Assembly: GCF_036186745.1 (NCBI RefSeq)
Contig: NZ_CP108086.1
Span: 1,860,001 to 1,924,000, forward strand
Direction of reading: 5' to 3'
DNA length: 64,000 bases
DNA from: Microbispora hainanensis
Lineage (GTDB): Bacteria > Actinomycetota > Actinomycetes > Streptosporangiales > Streptosporangiaceae
Part shown: positions 8,741 through 17,670 of the stretch, piece by piece
Layout of the letters: every line of letters starts with the position of its first letter
Numbering within the stretch: the first letter of the stretch is position 1
Notes under the pieces: generated by a model
What the model was told of the DNA's origin: nothing
Database searches by the model: none
What the model saw: only the letters and a program-made list of their open reading frames with translations
Made by a program: the position numbers and the translations under genes

Positions 8741-10915
8741 TCACGCGCGCCGGCGGGCGGCCCTCTCGACGATCGCCGCCCCGGTCTCGGACTCCAGCGC
8801 CGGGGTGTAGCCCGCGGCGCGCAACCGGGCCAGGGTCTCCTCCTCGCCCCGCGCGCTGATCAGCACCGTCGGGGCGATCTTGCGCAGGCCCAGCGTACGC
8901 AGCGCCGCGGAGCGGGCGAGCTCCTCGACGAGCGCTTCGTCGTCGGAACGCAGGCAGCACCCGGAGCGCACCACCCGGACACGCCCGTGCGTACGGGCGG
9001 TGTCCTTGATCAGATATTTCAGCGGCTGCGGCAGGGGCGCCTCGGCCACCTCGGCGAGCCGCGCGAGCAGGGCGTCGGCCTCGTGCCCGCGGTCGAAGGC
9101 CCGGCGTACGGTCGAGCCGGAGAAGCGCCAGACCACGGCGTGCCCCTCCGACTCGCGGTCGGCGACGTCGTCGAGCAGCTCGGCGAGCTCCGGGCCGGGC
9201 ATCCCGCGCACCACGGCCGTCAGGTCGGCCTGGAAGAAGGCGGTGGCCTGCGCGGGCGGGAGCATGGCCGTCAGGGCGGCGGTCAGCGCGGGCTCCGGCG
9301 ACGTCCACGCCGCACCGCTGAGCAGCAGATCGCGTACGGCACGGCCGACGCCGGTGAGGGCGCCCCCGGCGACCACGCCGAGCAGCTCGGCCTCGCGCAG
9401 CACGGCGCTTACCAGGTCGTCGTCCGCCCCCGACTCCGCGAAGTGGAGCGGGCGATGCCAGGCCGCCCGTTCCGTCACGTACGGCAGGCCGTCGGCGGAG
9501 ACGCCCTTGCCCGGGGGAAGCGCGGCGAGCGCGTCGAGGACGGCGCTCCTGATCCCGACCGCGTACGGATCGTCGGGCTCGATGATGGCGACCGGCGTCC
9601 CGGCCTCCTCGGGCCAGAACGTGTAGACGGCGGGGATGGTCGCCCAGGTGGCGATGATCGGCGTCAGCCGCTCGGCGGGAGACCGCTGCAGCCAGTCGTC
9701 GTACTCCGGCTTCGGTAGCAGGCTCACGACCGGATCCGGCAGCTTGCCGCGATGGCCCTTCGGCCGCTGCACCGGCTCGGCGTGCAGGCCGAGCAGCCCG
9801 GCCTGCATCGCCAGATCGAGCCAGAGCCGGGCGACCTCCTCGGCCACACCGGCCGCCTTGGCGATCCGCCTGGTGTCGCGGACCGCCAGGCCGCCGGCCT
9901 TGCGCAGGGCGGGAGGCTGGCCGGCGCACGCGGCGAGCACCCGCTCGATCTGGGACAGCGCGGCCGTGGCGGCCGCCTGGGCGGAACCATCGGCGCCGAC
10001 GGCGTCGGGAAGGCCGGACGGAGGCCGCGGCGGCTCCGGCGTGAACGGCACACGCAACTCGCCGAGAACGGCCACGGCGACCTCGATCGGCACCTCCGCC
10101 GTGTCGTCCAGCCCGGCGGGCAGGAGGAGGCCGCGCGCGGCCAGCCAGTCGGTGTCCGGGTCGCCGGAGCCTCCCGGCCGGAAGGCGTACTTCAGCACCT
10201 GGTGATAACCGAAGACGCCGCGCGCCTGATAGGCGTGGGTGAGCACCCGCGATCCGCTCCCGATGATCTCCAGCAGCCACTGCCGGGCGCTCGCGGGGGC
10301 CTGCGCGAGCAGGGCCCGCACCCGCTCCTGGTCGGTGAGCAGGTCGAGCACGTTGCGCTCCGCGTCCTCCCGCGTCCTGGCCTTCGGGAATCCCAGGGCC
10401 TCGGCGATCGCGTGGACCTCCGGAGCGTTGAAGTGAAGCCCGATGAGCTCCGCCGCCGGGCGGCCCAGCCCCGCCGTCTCGGCGAGGTGCGCGTGGACGC
10501 CCGTGGACACGATCACATGGTCGGCGTGCGGTGGAAGCACCAACGCCATGTCGGCGAGCGCGTCCAAAGTGGCGGCCGCGTGGTCCCGCAGGGCGGGATC
10601 GTCTCCGGCTAACAGGTCGAGCACGTCGGCGCGGGGCACGGCCCTCGTCACCGGGTCCCCGTCATGCCAGAGGTCGAGCAGCGGCCCGTGGCGCTGCGCC
10701 GCCAGCCACGCGACGGCCGACAGGGCCTGATGCTGGGGACGGGTGCAGAACCGCGCGAGCGCGAGCGCCGCACGCGGCTGCAGCAGCAGCCGGGCGAGGT
10801 CCTGCGGAGTCACGTCGTCGTCTGTGGTGAACCCGACCCGGGCGAGGATCAGCCTCCGGTCCTCTGGCGACTTCGTCTTCAGCCATGACGCCAGGCGCTG
10901 CCGAGTGCTCATCAC
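8741..10915 (-). CDS. Helicase-associated domain protein (XPB/Ssl2-like N-terminal fragment, no motor)
   Basis: 724 residues from GTG/ATG at 10915/10912. The C-terminal ~200 residues (AFFQADLTAVVRGMPGPELAELLDDVADRESEGHAVVWRFS and following) match the helicase C-terminal-like domain (PF13625) of actinobacterial helicase-associated proteins. The same module precedes the motor in XPB-type helicases. No Walker A or DEAD/DEAH motif is present, so it is not itself an ATPase. A middle section has winged-helix-like segments (LRKAGGLAVRDTRRIAKAAGV, ISARGEEETLARLRAAGY). In actinomycetes such genes usually accompany an XPB helicase in repair or transcription; no partner is visible here. It is transcribed alone and converges on the GH43 gene. 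Confidence 0.8.
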   Translation of the reverse strand: MMSTRQRLASWLKTKSPEDRRLILARVGFTTDDDVTPQDLARLLLQPRAALALARFCTRPQHQALSAVAWLAAQRHGPLLDLWHDGDPVTRAVPRADVLDLLAGDDPALRDHAAATLDALADMALVLPPHADHVIVSTGVHAHLAETAGLGRPAAELIGLHFNAPEVHAIAEALGFPKARTREDAERNVLDLLTDQERVRALLAQAPASARQWLLEIIGSGSRVLTHAYQARGVFGYHQVLKYAFRPGGSGDPDTDWLAARGLLLPAGLDDTAEVPIEVAVAVLGELRVPFTPEPPRPPSGLPDAVGADGSAQAAATAALSQIERVLAACAGQPPALRKAGGLAVRDTRRIAKAAGVAEEVARLWLDLAMQAGLLGLHAEPVQRPKGHRGKLPDPVVSLLPKPEYDDWLQRSPAERLTPIIATWATIPAVYTFWPEEAGTPVAIIEPDDPYAVGIRSAVLDALAALPPGKGVSADGLPYVTERAAWHRPLHFAESGADDDLVSAVLREAELLGVVAGGALTGVGRAVRDLLLSGAAWTSPEPALTAALTAMLPPAQATAFFQADLTAVVRGMPGPELAELLDDVADRESEGHAVVWRFSGSTVRRAFDRGHEADALLARLAEVAEAPLPQPLKYLIKDTARTHGRVRVVRSGCCLRSDDEALVEELARSAALRTLGLRKIAPTVLISARGEEETLARLRAAGYTPALESETGAAIVERAARRRA

Positions 10916-10981
10916 CGCAGCGTATTACGCCGCGTACGGCGGCCGGGCCGGTCTCGGCGGTCCATATATGGATGGCGGCGG

Positions 10982-11314
10982 CTATCCGCGGGCGTGCTCC
11001 AGCGCCCAGGCGCAGATGGCGCCCAGCGGTTCGCGCAGCGTACGCCCCAGGTCGGTCAGCGCGTACTCCACATGCTGGGGCGCCGTGTCCTTGATGACCC
11101 GCCGTTCGACCATGCCGTCCTTCTCCAGGCCGCGCAGCGTCTCGGTCAGCACCTTCTGCGTGATGCCGGGCAGCCGCCGGCGCAGCCGGCTGTGCCTCTG
11201 GGGGCCGGCCAGCAGGGCGTAGATCACCAGCACCCGCCACTTCGCCGCGAACCGCTCAAGGGCCTGCCGCGTGGCGCAGCTCTCCTCCAGCGTGTCGGGA
11301 ATCACGGGATCCAT
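10982..11314 (-). CDS. HxlR-family transcriptional regulator
   Basis: 110 residues from ATG 11314, chosen over an upstream in-frame ATG because GGAGGAGGG stands just before it. The winged-helix core is clear: CATRQALERFAAKWRVLVIYALLAGPQRHSRLRRRLPGITQKVLTETLRGLEKDGMVERR, then the wing and YALTDLGRTL. HxlR proteins are small dimeric regulators that often respond to reactive electrophiles or redox state through an N-terminal Cys, here Cys in ESCATRQ. It is divergent from the MBL/hydrolase pair with 84 bases between starts, so it most likely controls that operon and itself. Confidence 0.92.
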   Translation of the reverse strand: MDPVIPDTLEESCATRQALERFAAKWRVLVIYALLAGPQRHSRLRRRLPGITQKVLTETLRGLEKDGMVERRVIKDTAPQHVEYALTDLGRTLREPLGAICAWALEHARG

Positions 11315-11398
11315 ACGGCCCTCCTCCGTACGCCTGACTGATGGGCACCGCAAAGTGCCTTCTGGCCCGAAGAATCCGGCACGCCTAGCTTCTCAAGC
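11315..11398. promoter_or_regulatory. Divergent promoter region, HxlR gene and MBL/hydrolase operon
   Basis: 84 bases carry both promoters. The plus-strand gene lacks an evident ribosome-binding site. Spacing suggests the HxlR protein binds here, though no obvious dyad stands out. Confidence 0.5.
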
Positions 11399-12250
11399 AT
11401 GAGCGATCTCGTCATCCACACCTACACGGCGGCGGAGCCGGGCCTGTTCGCCAACAGCTATCTGCTGGAGACGGCCGAGGGGGTGGTCCTCGTGGACGGC
11501 AACCTGCTCGTCTCCGACGCCCGGGCACTCGCGGCGCGCCTGGCCGCGCTCCGCAAGCCGCTGCTCGGAGCGTTCGTCACCCACGCACACCCCGACCACT
11601 TCAACGGCCTGCCGTACGTGGTGGACGAGGACGTGCCGGTGCACGCCTCGGTCGCGGTGGCGGAGACGATCGAGCGGATCGCCGTGCCCAAGCGGGAGCA
11701 GTGGCAGCCGGTGTACGGCGACGAGTGGCCCGACCGATATCGGGTGCCCGACCACCTGCTGAAGGACGGGGACATCATCGAGGTCGCCGGCCTGCGGGTC
11801 CAAGTGCGTGACCTTGGGCCGGCGGAGAGCCATGCCGACTCCTATGTCCTGGTGGAGGCGGGCGGCGAACGGGTGGCCTTCACGGGCGACCTGGCGTTCG
11901 GCGGGACGCACCCCTACACCGCGGACGGACACTCCACGGCCTGGCTGCACGTCCTCGACCGCGTCATCGACGAGTTGGACGGCCTGGTCCTCTACCCGGG
12001 CCACGGCTCCCCGAGCGACACCGGCATGTTCCTCCGGCAACGGCGATACCTGCTGCTCTACCGGGAGGTCGTACGGCGGCTCGCCGGGGACGGCGCCCCG
12101 CTGACGGATCGGCAGAAGCAGGAGCTGACCACGGTGATGACGGGCTTCCTGCCGGACGCGCCCCTGGAGTGGCTCATCGGCCTGGGCGCCGACGCGGTGG
12201 CCGCCGAACTGTCCACCCTGGCCACCACGTCTGGGGAGGCCGGACGATGA
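11399..12250 (+). CDS. MBL-fold metallo-hydrolase
   Basis: 283 residues. The metal-binding signature THAHPDH (His62, His64, Asp66, His67) is followed by ESHADS, FTGDLAF and LYPGHGSP, supplying the remaining ligands of a metallo-beta-lactamase fold. A C-terminal helical part (from about residue 220) resembles that of secondary-metabolism or quinolone-response-type MBL proteins. The substrate cannot be told from sequence. It is translationally coupled (ATGA, 12247-12250) to the alpha/beta-hydrolase, and both are probably under the divergent HxlR regulator, suggesting joint detoxification of a small ester or electrophile (inference). Confidence 0.88.
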   Translation: MSDLVIHTYTAAEPGLFANSYLLETAEGVVLVDGNLLVSDARALAARLAALRKPLLGAFVTHAHPDHFNGLPYVVDEDVPVHASVAVAETIERIAVPKREQWQPVYGDEWPDRYRVPDHLLKDGDIIEVAGLRVQVRDLGPAESHADSYVLVEAGGERVAFTGDLAFGGTHPYTADGHSTAWLHVLDRVIDELDGLVLYPGHGSPSDTGMFLRQRRYLLLYREVVRRLAGDGAPLTDRQKQELTTVMTGFLPDAPLEWLIGLGADAVAAELSTLATTSGEAGR

Positions 12251-13125
12251 CGACCACGGTGCGGACCGAGCGGGTCGCCTTCCCGGCGGCCGGTGTCGAG
12301 CTCGTCGGAGAGCTCAGGGTGCCCGAACGGCGCGAACCCTCGCCCGCCGTCGCCCTCACCGGGCCCTTCACCGGAGTGAAGGAACAGGTCACGGGCATGT
12401 ACGCGGAGCGGCTCGCCCGGGCGGGCCTGGTCACCCTGGCCTTCGACCATCGGGGGTTCGGCGAGAGCGGAGGGCGCCGAGGGCACGAGGACAGCGCGGG
12501 CAAGCTCGCCGACCTGCGCGCCGCGGTGAGCCTGCTCGCCCGCCGGGCCGAGGTCGCCCCGGACCGGATCGGCCTCGTCGGGGTGTGCCTCGGCGGCGGG
12601 TACGCGGTGCGGGCGGCCGCCACCGACCCACGGGTGAAGGCGGTCGCCGGAATCGCCGGCGCCTACAACAGCCCGGCCTGGTTCGCCGAGCAGATGGGCG
12701 CCGACGCCTACCGGACCGCGCTCGCGCGTTTCCTCGACCGCTACGACGAGTATCTGCCCGCGGTGGCGCCCGGCGGCGGTGAGGCCGCGATGCCCGGTGA
12801 CGAGCCGTACGCCTACTACGGCACCTCCCGCTCCGCCTCACCGCATTGGGACAACCGGGTGACCTGGGGGTCGCTCCATTCGCTGATGACGTTCGACGCA
12901 CTCGGCGCGGCGCCACTGCTCGCCGCCACGCCGCTGCTCGTCGTCCACGGACGGGTCGACGCGTACTGCGCGCCCGAGCTGGCGGAGACCCTCATCCAGC
13001 GCAGCCCGGGAAAGAAGGAGACGCTCTGGCTCGACTGCCGCGAGCACATCGACCTGTACGACGTGGAGCCGCATGTCACGCGCGCCGCCGAGGCGACGGC
13101 GGACTTCCTGCATCGGCACCTGTGA
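12247..13125 (+). CDS. Alpha/beta-hydrolase with cysteine nucleophile elbow (dienelactone hydrolase-like)
   Basis: 292 residues from the ATG overlapping the previous stop. The fold is shown by FDHRGFGESGG, the elbow GVCLGGG with Cys114 at the nucleophile position, VHGRVDAYCAPE for the acid and REHIDLYD (His267) for the base. Cysteine in place of serine is typical of dienelactone hydrolases and some related hydrolases. No signal peptide is present, so it acts in the cytoplasm. Coupling to an MBL protein and control by HxlR suggest stepwise breakdown of one compound. Confidence 0.85.
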   Translation: MTTTVRTERVAFPAAGVELVGELRVPERREPSPAVALTGPFTGVKEQVTGMYAERLARAGLVTLAFDHRGFGESGGRRGHEDSAGKLADLRAAVSLLARRAEVAPDRIGLVGVCLGGGYAVRAAATDPRVKAVAGIAGAYNSPAWFAEQMGADAYRTALARFLDRYDEYLPAVAPGGGEAAMPGDEPYAYYGTSRSASPHWDNRVTWGSLHSLMTFDALGAAPLLAATPLLVVHGRVDAYCAPELAETLIQRSPGKKETLWLDCREHIDLYDVEPHVTRAAEATADFLHRHL

Positions 13126-13142
13126 CAGCGAGGCCCGCCGTG

Positions 13143-13994
13143 TCAGGCGCTCGGGTCGCTCTCGGCCACCACCTCGGCGTCGCCGTACATCGCGTCATGC
13201 TGCTTGCGCGGGGCGCAGACGCTGGCCTTGGAGCAGGCGCAGCGGCGGCCGCCCTCGTTGAGGCGGACGATGACGGAGTCGGACGGCACGTTGTGGCCCA
13301 CCACGGTGCCGGGGCCCTGCGGGGTGTCCACCGCGAGGCCGGTGCGCGGCGCCGACGCCCGGAACTCCTGATAGAGCGGGTGCTCGTACTTCAGGCAGCA
13401 CATCAGCCGGCCGCAGGCGCCCGCGATCCTGAGCGGGTTGACCGGGAGGTCCTGGTCTTTGGCCATCCGCACCGAGACCGGCTCGAAGTCCTTGAGGAAC
13501 GTCGCGCAGCACAGGTCGCGCCCGCAGGGGCCGATGCCGCCCTGCAGCCTGGCCTCGTCACGGGGGCCGATCTGGCGCAGCTCCACCCGGGCACGCAGGT
13601 TGCGGGCCAGGTCGCGCACGAGCGCCCGGAAGTCGACCCGGTGAGGCGCGGAGAAATACACGGTGTAGACGTTGTCGGCGTCCAGGTAGTCGACGCCGAC
13701 AACCTTCATCGGCAGCTCGTGCCGTTTGATGAGGCGCTTGGACACGCTGCGTGCCTCCGCCCTGCGGCGGCGGTTGGTCTCGTCACGGGTCAGGTGCTCC
13801 TCGGCCGCGATGCCCTGGCAGACGGGCAGACCCTCGACGTCCTCGCTCACGTATTGCGGCGCCCACACGCACTCGGCGACCTCGGGCCCGGAGTCGGTCG
13901 GCACGAGGACCTTGTCGCCGACCTTGGGCGAGTGGCCGCCCGGATCGAGGTAGTAGAGCCGTCCGTAACGGGTGAAGCTCACGGCCATCATCAT
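13143..13994 (-). CDS. ricT: PSP1 domain / RicT-like protein
   Basis: About 283 residues. I place the start at the ATG cluster near 13994 (MMMAVSFTRYGRLYYLDPG), with GAGGAGG 14 bases upstream; a TTG two codons earlier would be better spaced. The PSP1 domain includes the Cys-rich signature CGRDLCCATFLKDF, then CGRLMCCLKYEH, and the C-terminal CACSKASVC. In Bacillus, RicT (YaaT) with RicA and RicF forms an Fe-S complex affecting RNase Y and sporulation; the actinobacterial role is not settled. The neighbour upstream on the same strand is holB, a conserved pairing also seen in Firmicutes. Confidence 0.88.
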   Translation of the reverse strand: MMMAVSFTRYGRLYYLDPGGHSPKVGDKVLVPTDSGPEVAECVWAPQYVSEDVEGLPVCQGIAAEEHLTRDETNRRRRAEARSVSKRLIKRHELPMKVVGVDYLDADNVYTVYFSAPHRVDFRALVRDLARNLRARVELRQIGPRDEARLQGGIGPCGRDLCCATFLKDFEPVSVRMAKDQDLPVNPLRIAGACGRLMCCLKYEHPLYQEFRASAPRTGLAVDTPQGPGTVVGHNVPSDSVIVRLNEGGRRCACSKASVCAPRKQHDAMYGDAEVVAESDPSA

Positions 13995-14078
13995 GCCCAA
14001 GCGCCGGCCCTCCTCGATCCGTACGGCTAACGCGTCCGAACCCACCATACGTGCCGTACGGCACCGGCAATCATCGCC

Positions 14079-14087
14079 TGTGGACAA
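14079..14087 (-). promoter_or_regulatory. DnaA box between ricT and holB
   Basis: TGTGGACAA on the plus strand is an exact match to the TTGTCCACA box preferred by actinomycete DnaA. It stands alone in the ricT-holB gap. Confidence 0.5.
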
Positions 14088-14124
14088 CCACAGCCGGACC
14101 GGGAGCCCCGGGTCGCCCGCGCAC

Positions 14125-15297
14125 CTACGCGGGCGAGCGGAGCGCGAGGGTCATGGCCTCGACCGCGATCTGCGGGTTCACGTTGGCCGCCAGCCGCTCC
14201 CGGCACTTCATGATCGCGTCCGTACGGCGGAGCGTCTGCTCGGGGGTGGACGCCCGTGCGACGGCCTCCACCTCGTGCCTGCGGTCCTCGTTGGCCAGCT
14301 CGACGGAGGCCCCGAACTGCACAGCCAGCACGTCACGGTAGAACGCCACGAGTTCGAGCAGCGCGAGGTCGAGGGAGTCGCGCTTGATGCGGGTCGCCCG
14401 CGATTTCTGCATGGTCTCGAGCTCCTTGAGCGCGCCCGCGCCGCCCCGCACGAGGCCCTTGTTGAGCCCCTTACCGGACGAGCCCTCGCCGTAGACCTTG
14501 CGCAGCTCGGCCGTCTCGACCTCGTTCAGCGCGGTCGTGGCCGCGTCGGCGTCCTCGGTGGAGGTCTTCACCAGCCGCTCGGCGGCGGTGATGCACTCCG
14601 CCACCCCGGTCAGCGACCGGGGGATCGACAGCACGTCGTCGCGCCGGCGTCGGACCTCCTCGTCCAGCGCGAGCCGCCGCGCCCGGCCGATGTCGCCCTG
14701 GGCCGCCCGCGCGGCGTCGAGCGCCACGTCGTGGGGCACCCCGTCGCGGGTCACCAGGACGTTCGCGACCGCCTCGGTGGAGGGCGTGCCCAGCGTCACG
14801 ACCCGGCAGCGCGAGCGGATCGTGATGATCATGTCGTCCGGTGAGGGCGCGCACAGCAGCCACACGGTCCGCGGCGGTGGTTCCTCGATGGCCTTGAGCA
14901 GCGCGTTGGCCGCCGCCTCCGTCACCCGGTCGGCGTCATCGAACAGCACGATCCGCCAGCGGCCGAGCGTGGGCGCCCCCGCCGCCTTGAGCACGAGCTC
15001 GCGGGTCTGCCGCACGCTGTACGACAGGCCCTCGGGCCGGACGAACGTGACGTCCGGGTGCGAGCCGACCTCGACCTGATGGCAGTCGTCACAGTGGCCG
15101 CAGCCCTGGTCGGGGCAGAGCAGCGAGGCCGCGAACGCCGTGGCGGCCGCGGACCGCAGGGCCGGCCCGGTGAACAGCCAGGCGTGCGTCATGCCCGCGC
15201 CGCGGCCTCCGGCGATGACGTCGGCGGCGGCCGACGCGGCCCGACGCATCACGTCGATCGCCCGGTCCTGCCCGATCAGGTCCCCGAAGACGGTCAT
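14125..15297 (-). CDS. holB: DNA polymerase III subunit delta-prime
   Basis: 390 residues. This is the clamp-loader subunit that works with gamma/tau and delta to load the beta clamp. The AAA+ core shows a degenerate P-loop (LFTGPALRSAAATAFA, no Lys-Thr, as expected for the non-ATPase delta-prime), the four-Cys zinc module (CPDQGCGHCDDC), the Walker B region (LFDDADRVTEAAANALLKAIEEPPPRT) and the arginine-finger SRC motif (IRSRCRVV). The C-terminal domain follows after ~220 residues. It lies six bases downstream of tmk-MFS on the same strand, so the two are co-transcribed: DNA precursor supply plus replication machinery, a usual arrangement. Confidence 0.95.
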   Translation of the reverse strand: MTVFGDLIGQDRAIDVMRRAASAAADVIAGGRGAGMTHAWLFTGPALRSAAATAFAASLLCPDQGCGHCDDCHQVEVGSHPDVTFVRPEGLSYSVRQTRELVLKAAGAPTLGRWRIVLFDDADRVTEAAANALLKAIEEPPPRTVWLLCAPSPDDMIITIRSRCRVVTLGTPSTEAVANVLVTRDGVPHDVALDAARAAQGDIGRARRLALDEEVRRRRDDVLSIPRSLTGVAECITAAERLVKTSTEDADAATTALNEVETAELRKVYGEGSSGKGLNKGLVRGGAGALKELETMQKSRATRIKRDSLDLALLELVAFYRDVLAVQFGASVELANEDRRHEVEAVARASTPEQTLRRTDAIMKCRERLAANVNPQIAVEAMTLALRSPA

Positions 15298-15303
15298 GCG
15301 CGG

Positions 15304-17367
15304 CTACCCGAAGTCGCGGATGGCGGGCATCGTGCCGGTGGCCTCCTCGGCCTCCTGCGGCACCGGGTCAGGGAGGATCTCCCGCACCCGGTCCTGGATC
15401 AGGCGCGTCACCTCCCGCTGGTCCAGCGTGCCGTCCACCACGAGATAGCGGTCGGGGTCGGCCGCCGCCAGCGCCCGGAACTCGCGCCGCACCCGCTCGT
15501 GGAACTCCAGCGGCTCGGCCTCGATGCGGTCGGCGGGCGAGGCCATCCGCCGCAGCCCGACGGCGGGCGGCACGTCGATCAGCACGGTCAGGTCGGGGAC
15601 GAGGCCGCCCGTCGCCCACCTGTTGATCCTCGCGACGTCCTCCGGGTCGAGCGACCGCCCGGCGCCCTGGTAGGCGAGCGACGAGTCCACGTACCTGTCG
15701 GAGATCACCGTCGAGCCGCGCCGCAGGGCAGGCCTGATGACCTTCTCCACGTGCTCGGCCCGGTCGGCGGCGTACAGCATCGCCTCGGCCCGTGGAGACA
15801 GGCCCTGATGGGCGGCGTCGAGCAGGATCGCCCGCAACCGCATGCCGACCTTGGTCGAGCCCGGCTCGCGGGTCTGCACGACGTCGAAGCCCTGATCACG
15901 CAGCCAGATCGCGAGCAGCCGCGACTGGGTGGTCTTGCCAGAGCCCTCGCCGCCTTCGAACGCGATGAACAGACCACGCTCGGGGTCCGTCTCCTCCGGC
16001 TCGAACCGCTGCCCGCGCAGGGCGGTCAGCAGGTCGACCGTGATGGGGATTCCCGGCCGGTCGTCCATGTGCCGCAGCGCGACCACCCCGACGGCGACCG
16101 CCAGCAGCGCGCCCAGCAGCAGCACGAGGTTGGTGCCGTCGAAGTGGTAGCTGATCCCGGCGAGCCCGAGGTCGTGCGTGCCGAACAGCGCGGCCAGCGT
16201 CGATGCCACCGCCACGACCAGCAGCAGCACCACCCGGGCGAGCGACTGCAGGAAGGAGAACGTGCGGCCGCGCAGCCCGTCCTCCACCTCCAGGCCGATC
16301 ACGGTGTAGCCGATGATCCAGGCGATGCCGGCGCAGGCGCCCAGCACGACGGTCAGCACGACCACGATCACCAGGTTCTGGATCAGCGCGACGGCGGCCA
16401 GCGTCAGCCCCGCGAGCACGATCGACAACCCGAACAGCCGCCGCCTCGACAGGCCCTTCAGCAGCCGCAGGCCGAAGAACATGCCGAACGCCATGCCGAG
16501 GAAGACGGCGCAGAACACCGCGCCGTAGCCCGCGTCACCGCCGCCCAGGGTCTGCACGTACGCCTTGGCGACGCCGATGACGGCGCCCCCGGCGGCGAAC
16601 GCCCCGAGCATGCCGATGATCAGGCCGCGTACGACGCGGTTGCCGCCGACGAACCGCCACCCTTCGGTGATCTGCCGCAGCACCGAGGGTGTGGACACGT
16701 GCCTGGTGTGGTTGTTCGGAATCGCCCGCAGCGTGAAGACCATCACGGCGGAGGCGAGATAGGCCAGCGCGTTGGCGTACAGCGCCACGCTGGTGGCCGC
16801 GACGTCGAACGAGGGCGCGGCGGCCGAGATCGTCGTGACCACGCCCGACACGATCGCGAACAGCGCCGCCGCCACGGGAGCGGTGCCGTACGTCACCAGG
16901 AGGTTGAGCTGGTTGGCCTCCTCCAGCCGCTCCTTGGGCACGAGGTTGGGCACCGTCGCGTCCTTGGCGGGCACCCAGAAGAGGTTCACGCACTCGACCA
17001 GGAACGTCGCGATGATCACCCACTGGTAGTTGCCGACCAGTGGGATCGACAGCACCACCGCGAACCTGGCGAGGTCGGCGACGACCATCGTCAGCCTGCG
17101 GTCGAACCGGTCGGCGACCGCTCCCGCGAGCGGGCCGAGCAGGATCGCGGGCAACATCTTGGCGACGAAGACGCCGCCGATGGCGAGGCTCTGCGCCTGG
17201 AAACCGGACCCCGCGGTCAGGTTTCCGGCCAGAGCGGTCAGCGCGATGATGTTGAGCCAGTCACCGAGGCTGCACGTCGCCATCGCCGTCCACAGCCTGC
17301 GGAACGACGCGTTCGCCAGCACGTGCGGCTGCTTGCGTCGCGCGGCGGCCCGGCCAGGGGTGCTCAT
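15304..17367 (-). CDS. tmk: Fused MFS transporter-dTMP kinase
   Basis: 687 residues. Residues ~20-430 are a 12-helix major-facilitator domain (SFRRLWTAMATCSLGDW, ADRFDRRLTMVVADL between helices 2 and 3). Residues ~465-675 are a complete thymidylate kinase: P-loop GGEGSGKTT (~470-478), the DR(Y/E) motif SDRYVDSSLAYQG and the LID region. The kinase makes dTDP from dTMP. An MFS-Tmk fusion is known in actinomycetes, so it is not an assembly error; what the permease part carries is unknown. It leads a two-gene operon with holB (six-base gap). Confidence 0.93.
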   Translation of the reverse strand: MSTPGRAAARRKQPHVLANASFRRLWTAMATCSLGDWLNIIALTALAGNLTAGSGFQAQSLAIGGVFVAKMLPAILLGPLAGAVADRFDRRLTMVVADLARFAVVLSIPLVGNYQWVIIATFLVECVNLFWVPAKDATVPNLVPKERLEEANQLNLLVTYGTAPVAAALFAIVSGVVTTISAAAPSFDVAATSVALYANALAYLASAVMVFTLRAIPNNHTRHVSTPSVLRQITEGWRFVGGNRVVRGLIIGMLGAFAAGGAVIGVAKAYVQTLGGGDAGYGAVFCAVFLGMAFGMFFGLRLLKGLSRRRLFGLSIVLAGLTLAAVALIQNLVIVVVLTVVLGACAGIAWIIGYTVIGLEVEDGLRGRTFSFLQSLARVVLLLVVAVASTLAALFGTHDLGLAGISYHFDGTNLVLLLGALLAVAVGVVALRHMDDRPGIPITVDLLTALRGQRFEPEETDPERGLFIAFEGGEGSGKTTQSRLLAIWLRDQGFDVVQTREPGSTKVGMRLRAILLDAAHQGLSPRAEAMLYAADRAEHVEKVIRPALRRGSTVISDRYVDSSLAYQGAGRSLDPEDVARINRWATGGLVPDLTVLIDVPPAVGLRRMASPADRIEAEPLEFHERVRREFRALAAADPDRYLVVDGTLDQREVTRLIQDRVREILPDPVPQEAEEATGTMPAIRDFG

Positions 17368-17439
17368 GATGTCAGCGTATCCAGGTGCTCGCTGGGCTTG
17401 GGATGCGGACGAGCGGGCCGCTGGGGCCTGCCCGTCGCC

Positions 17440-17670
17440 TGAGGGTATTACGTCCGCCTCGTCCTCGCTGTCGAGATGGGCCCAATGCTCTATCCGGTTC
17501 CACTTCCGATGCCCCGGCGCGGTCAGCCGGGCAGCTCAGCGAGAGGACGCCAACCCCGTGATCGGTCCCGCTTCCGCGGATCCGGCGCGGCCGGTCGGCA
17601 GCTCGGCGAGGCGGCCCCAACGATCTGTCCGCTGCCGCCTCCGGGGTCCGGCGCGGTCAGGCGTGTAGCT
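17440..17670. repeat. Imperfect ~65-bp direct repeats after the phosphoesterase gene
   Basis: Three diverged units, each roughly a purine/pyrimidine-shuffled form of CCGGCGCGGTCAG-x-CAGCTC, begin near 17490, 17555 and 17620. The last overlaps the 3' end of the phosphoesterase gene, as if its tail had been copied. The 290-base gap to tmk holds no gene I can support. Confidence 0.4.

Noticed and set aside
15058..17442. A 794-codon plus-strand ORF opposite tmk
   Set aside because: Antisense shadow of tmk-MFS, His/Arg/Gln-rich, no ribosome-binding site.
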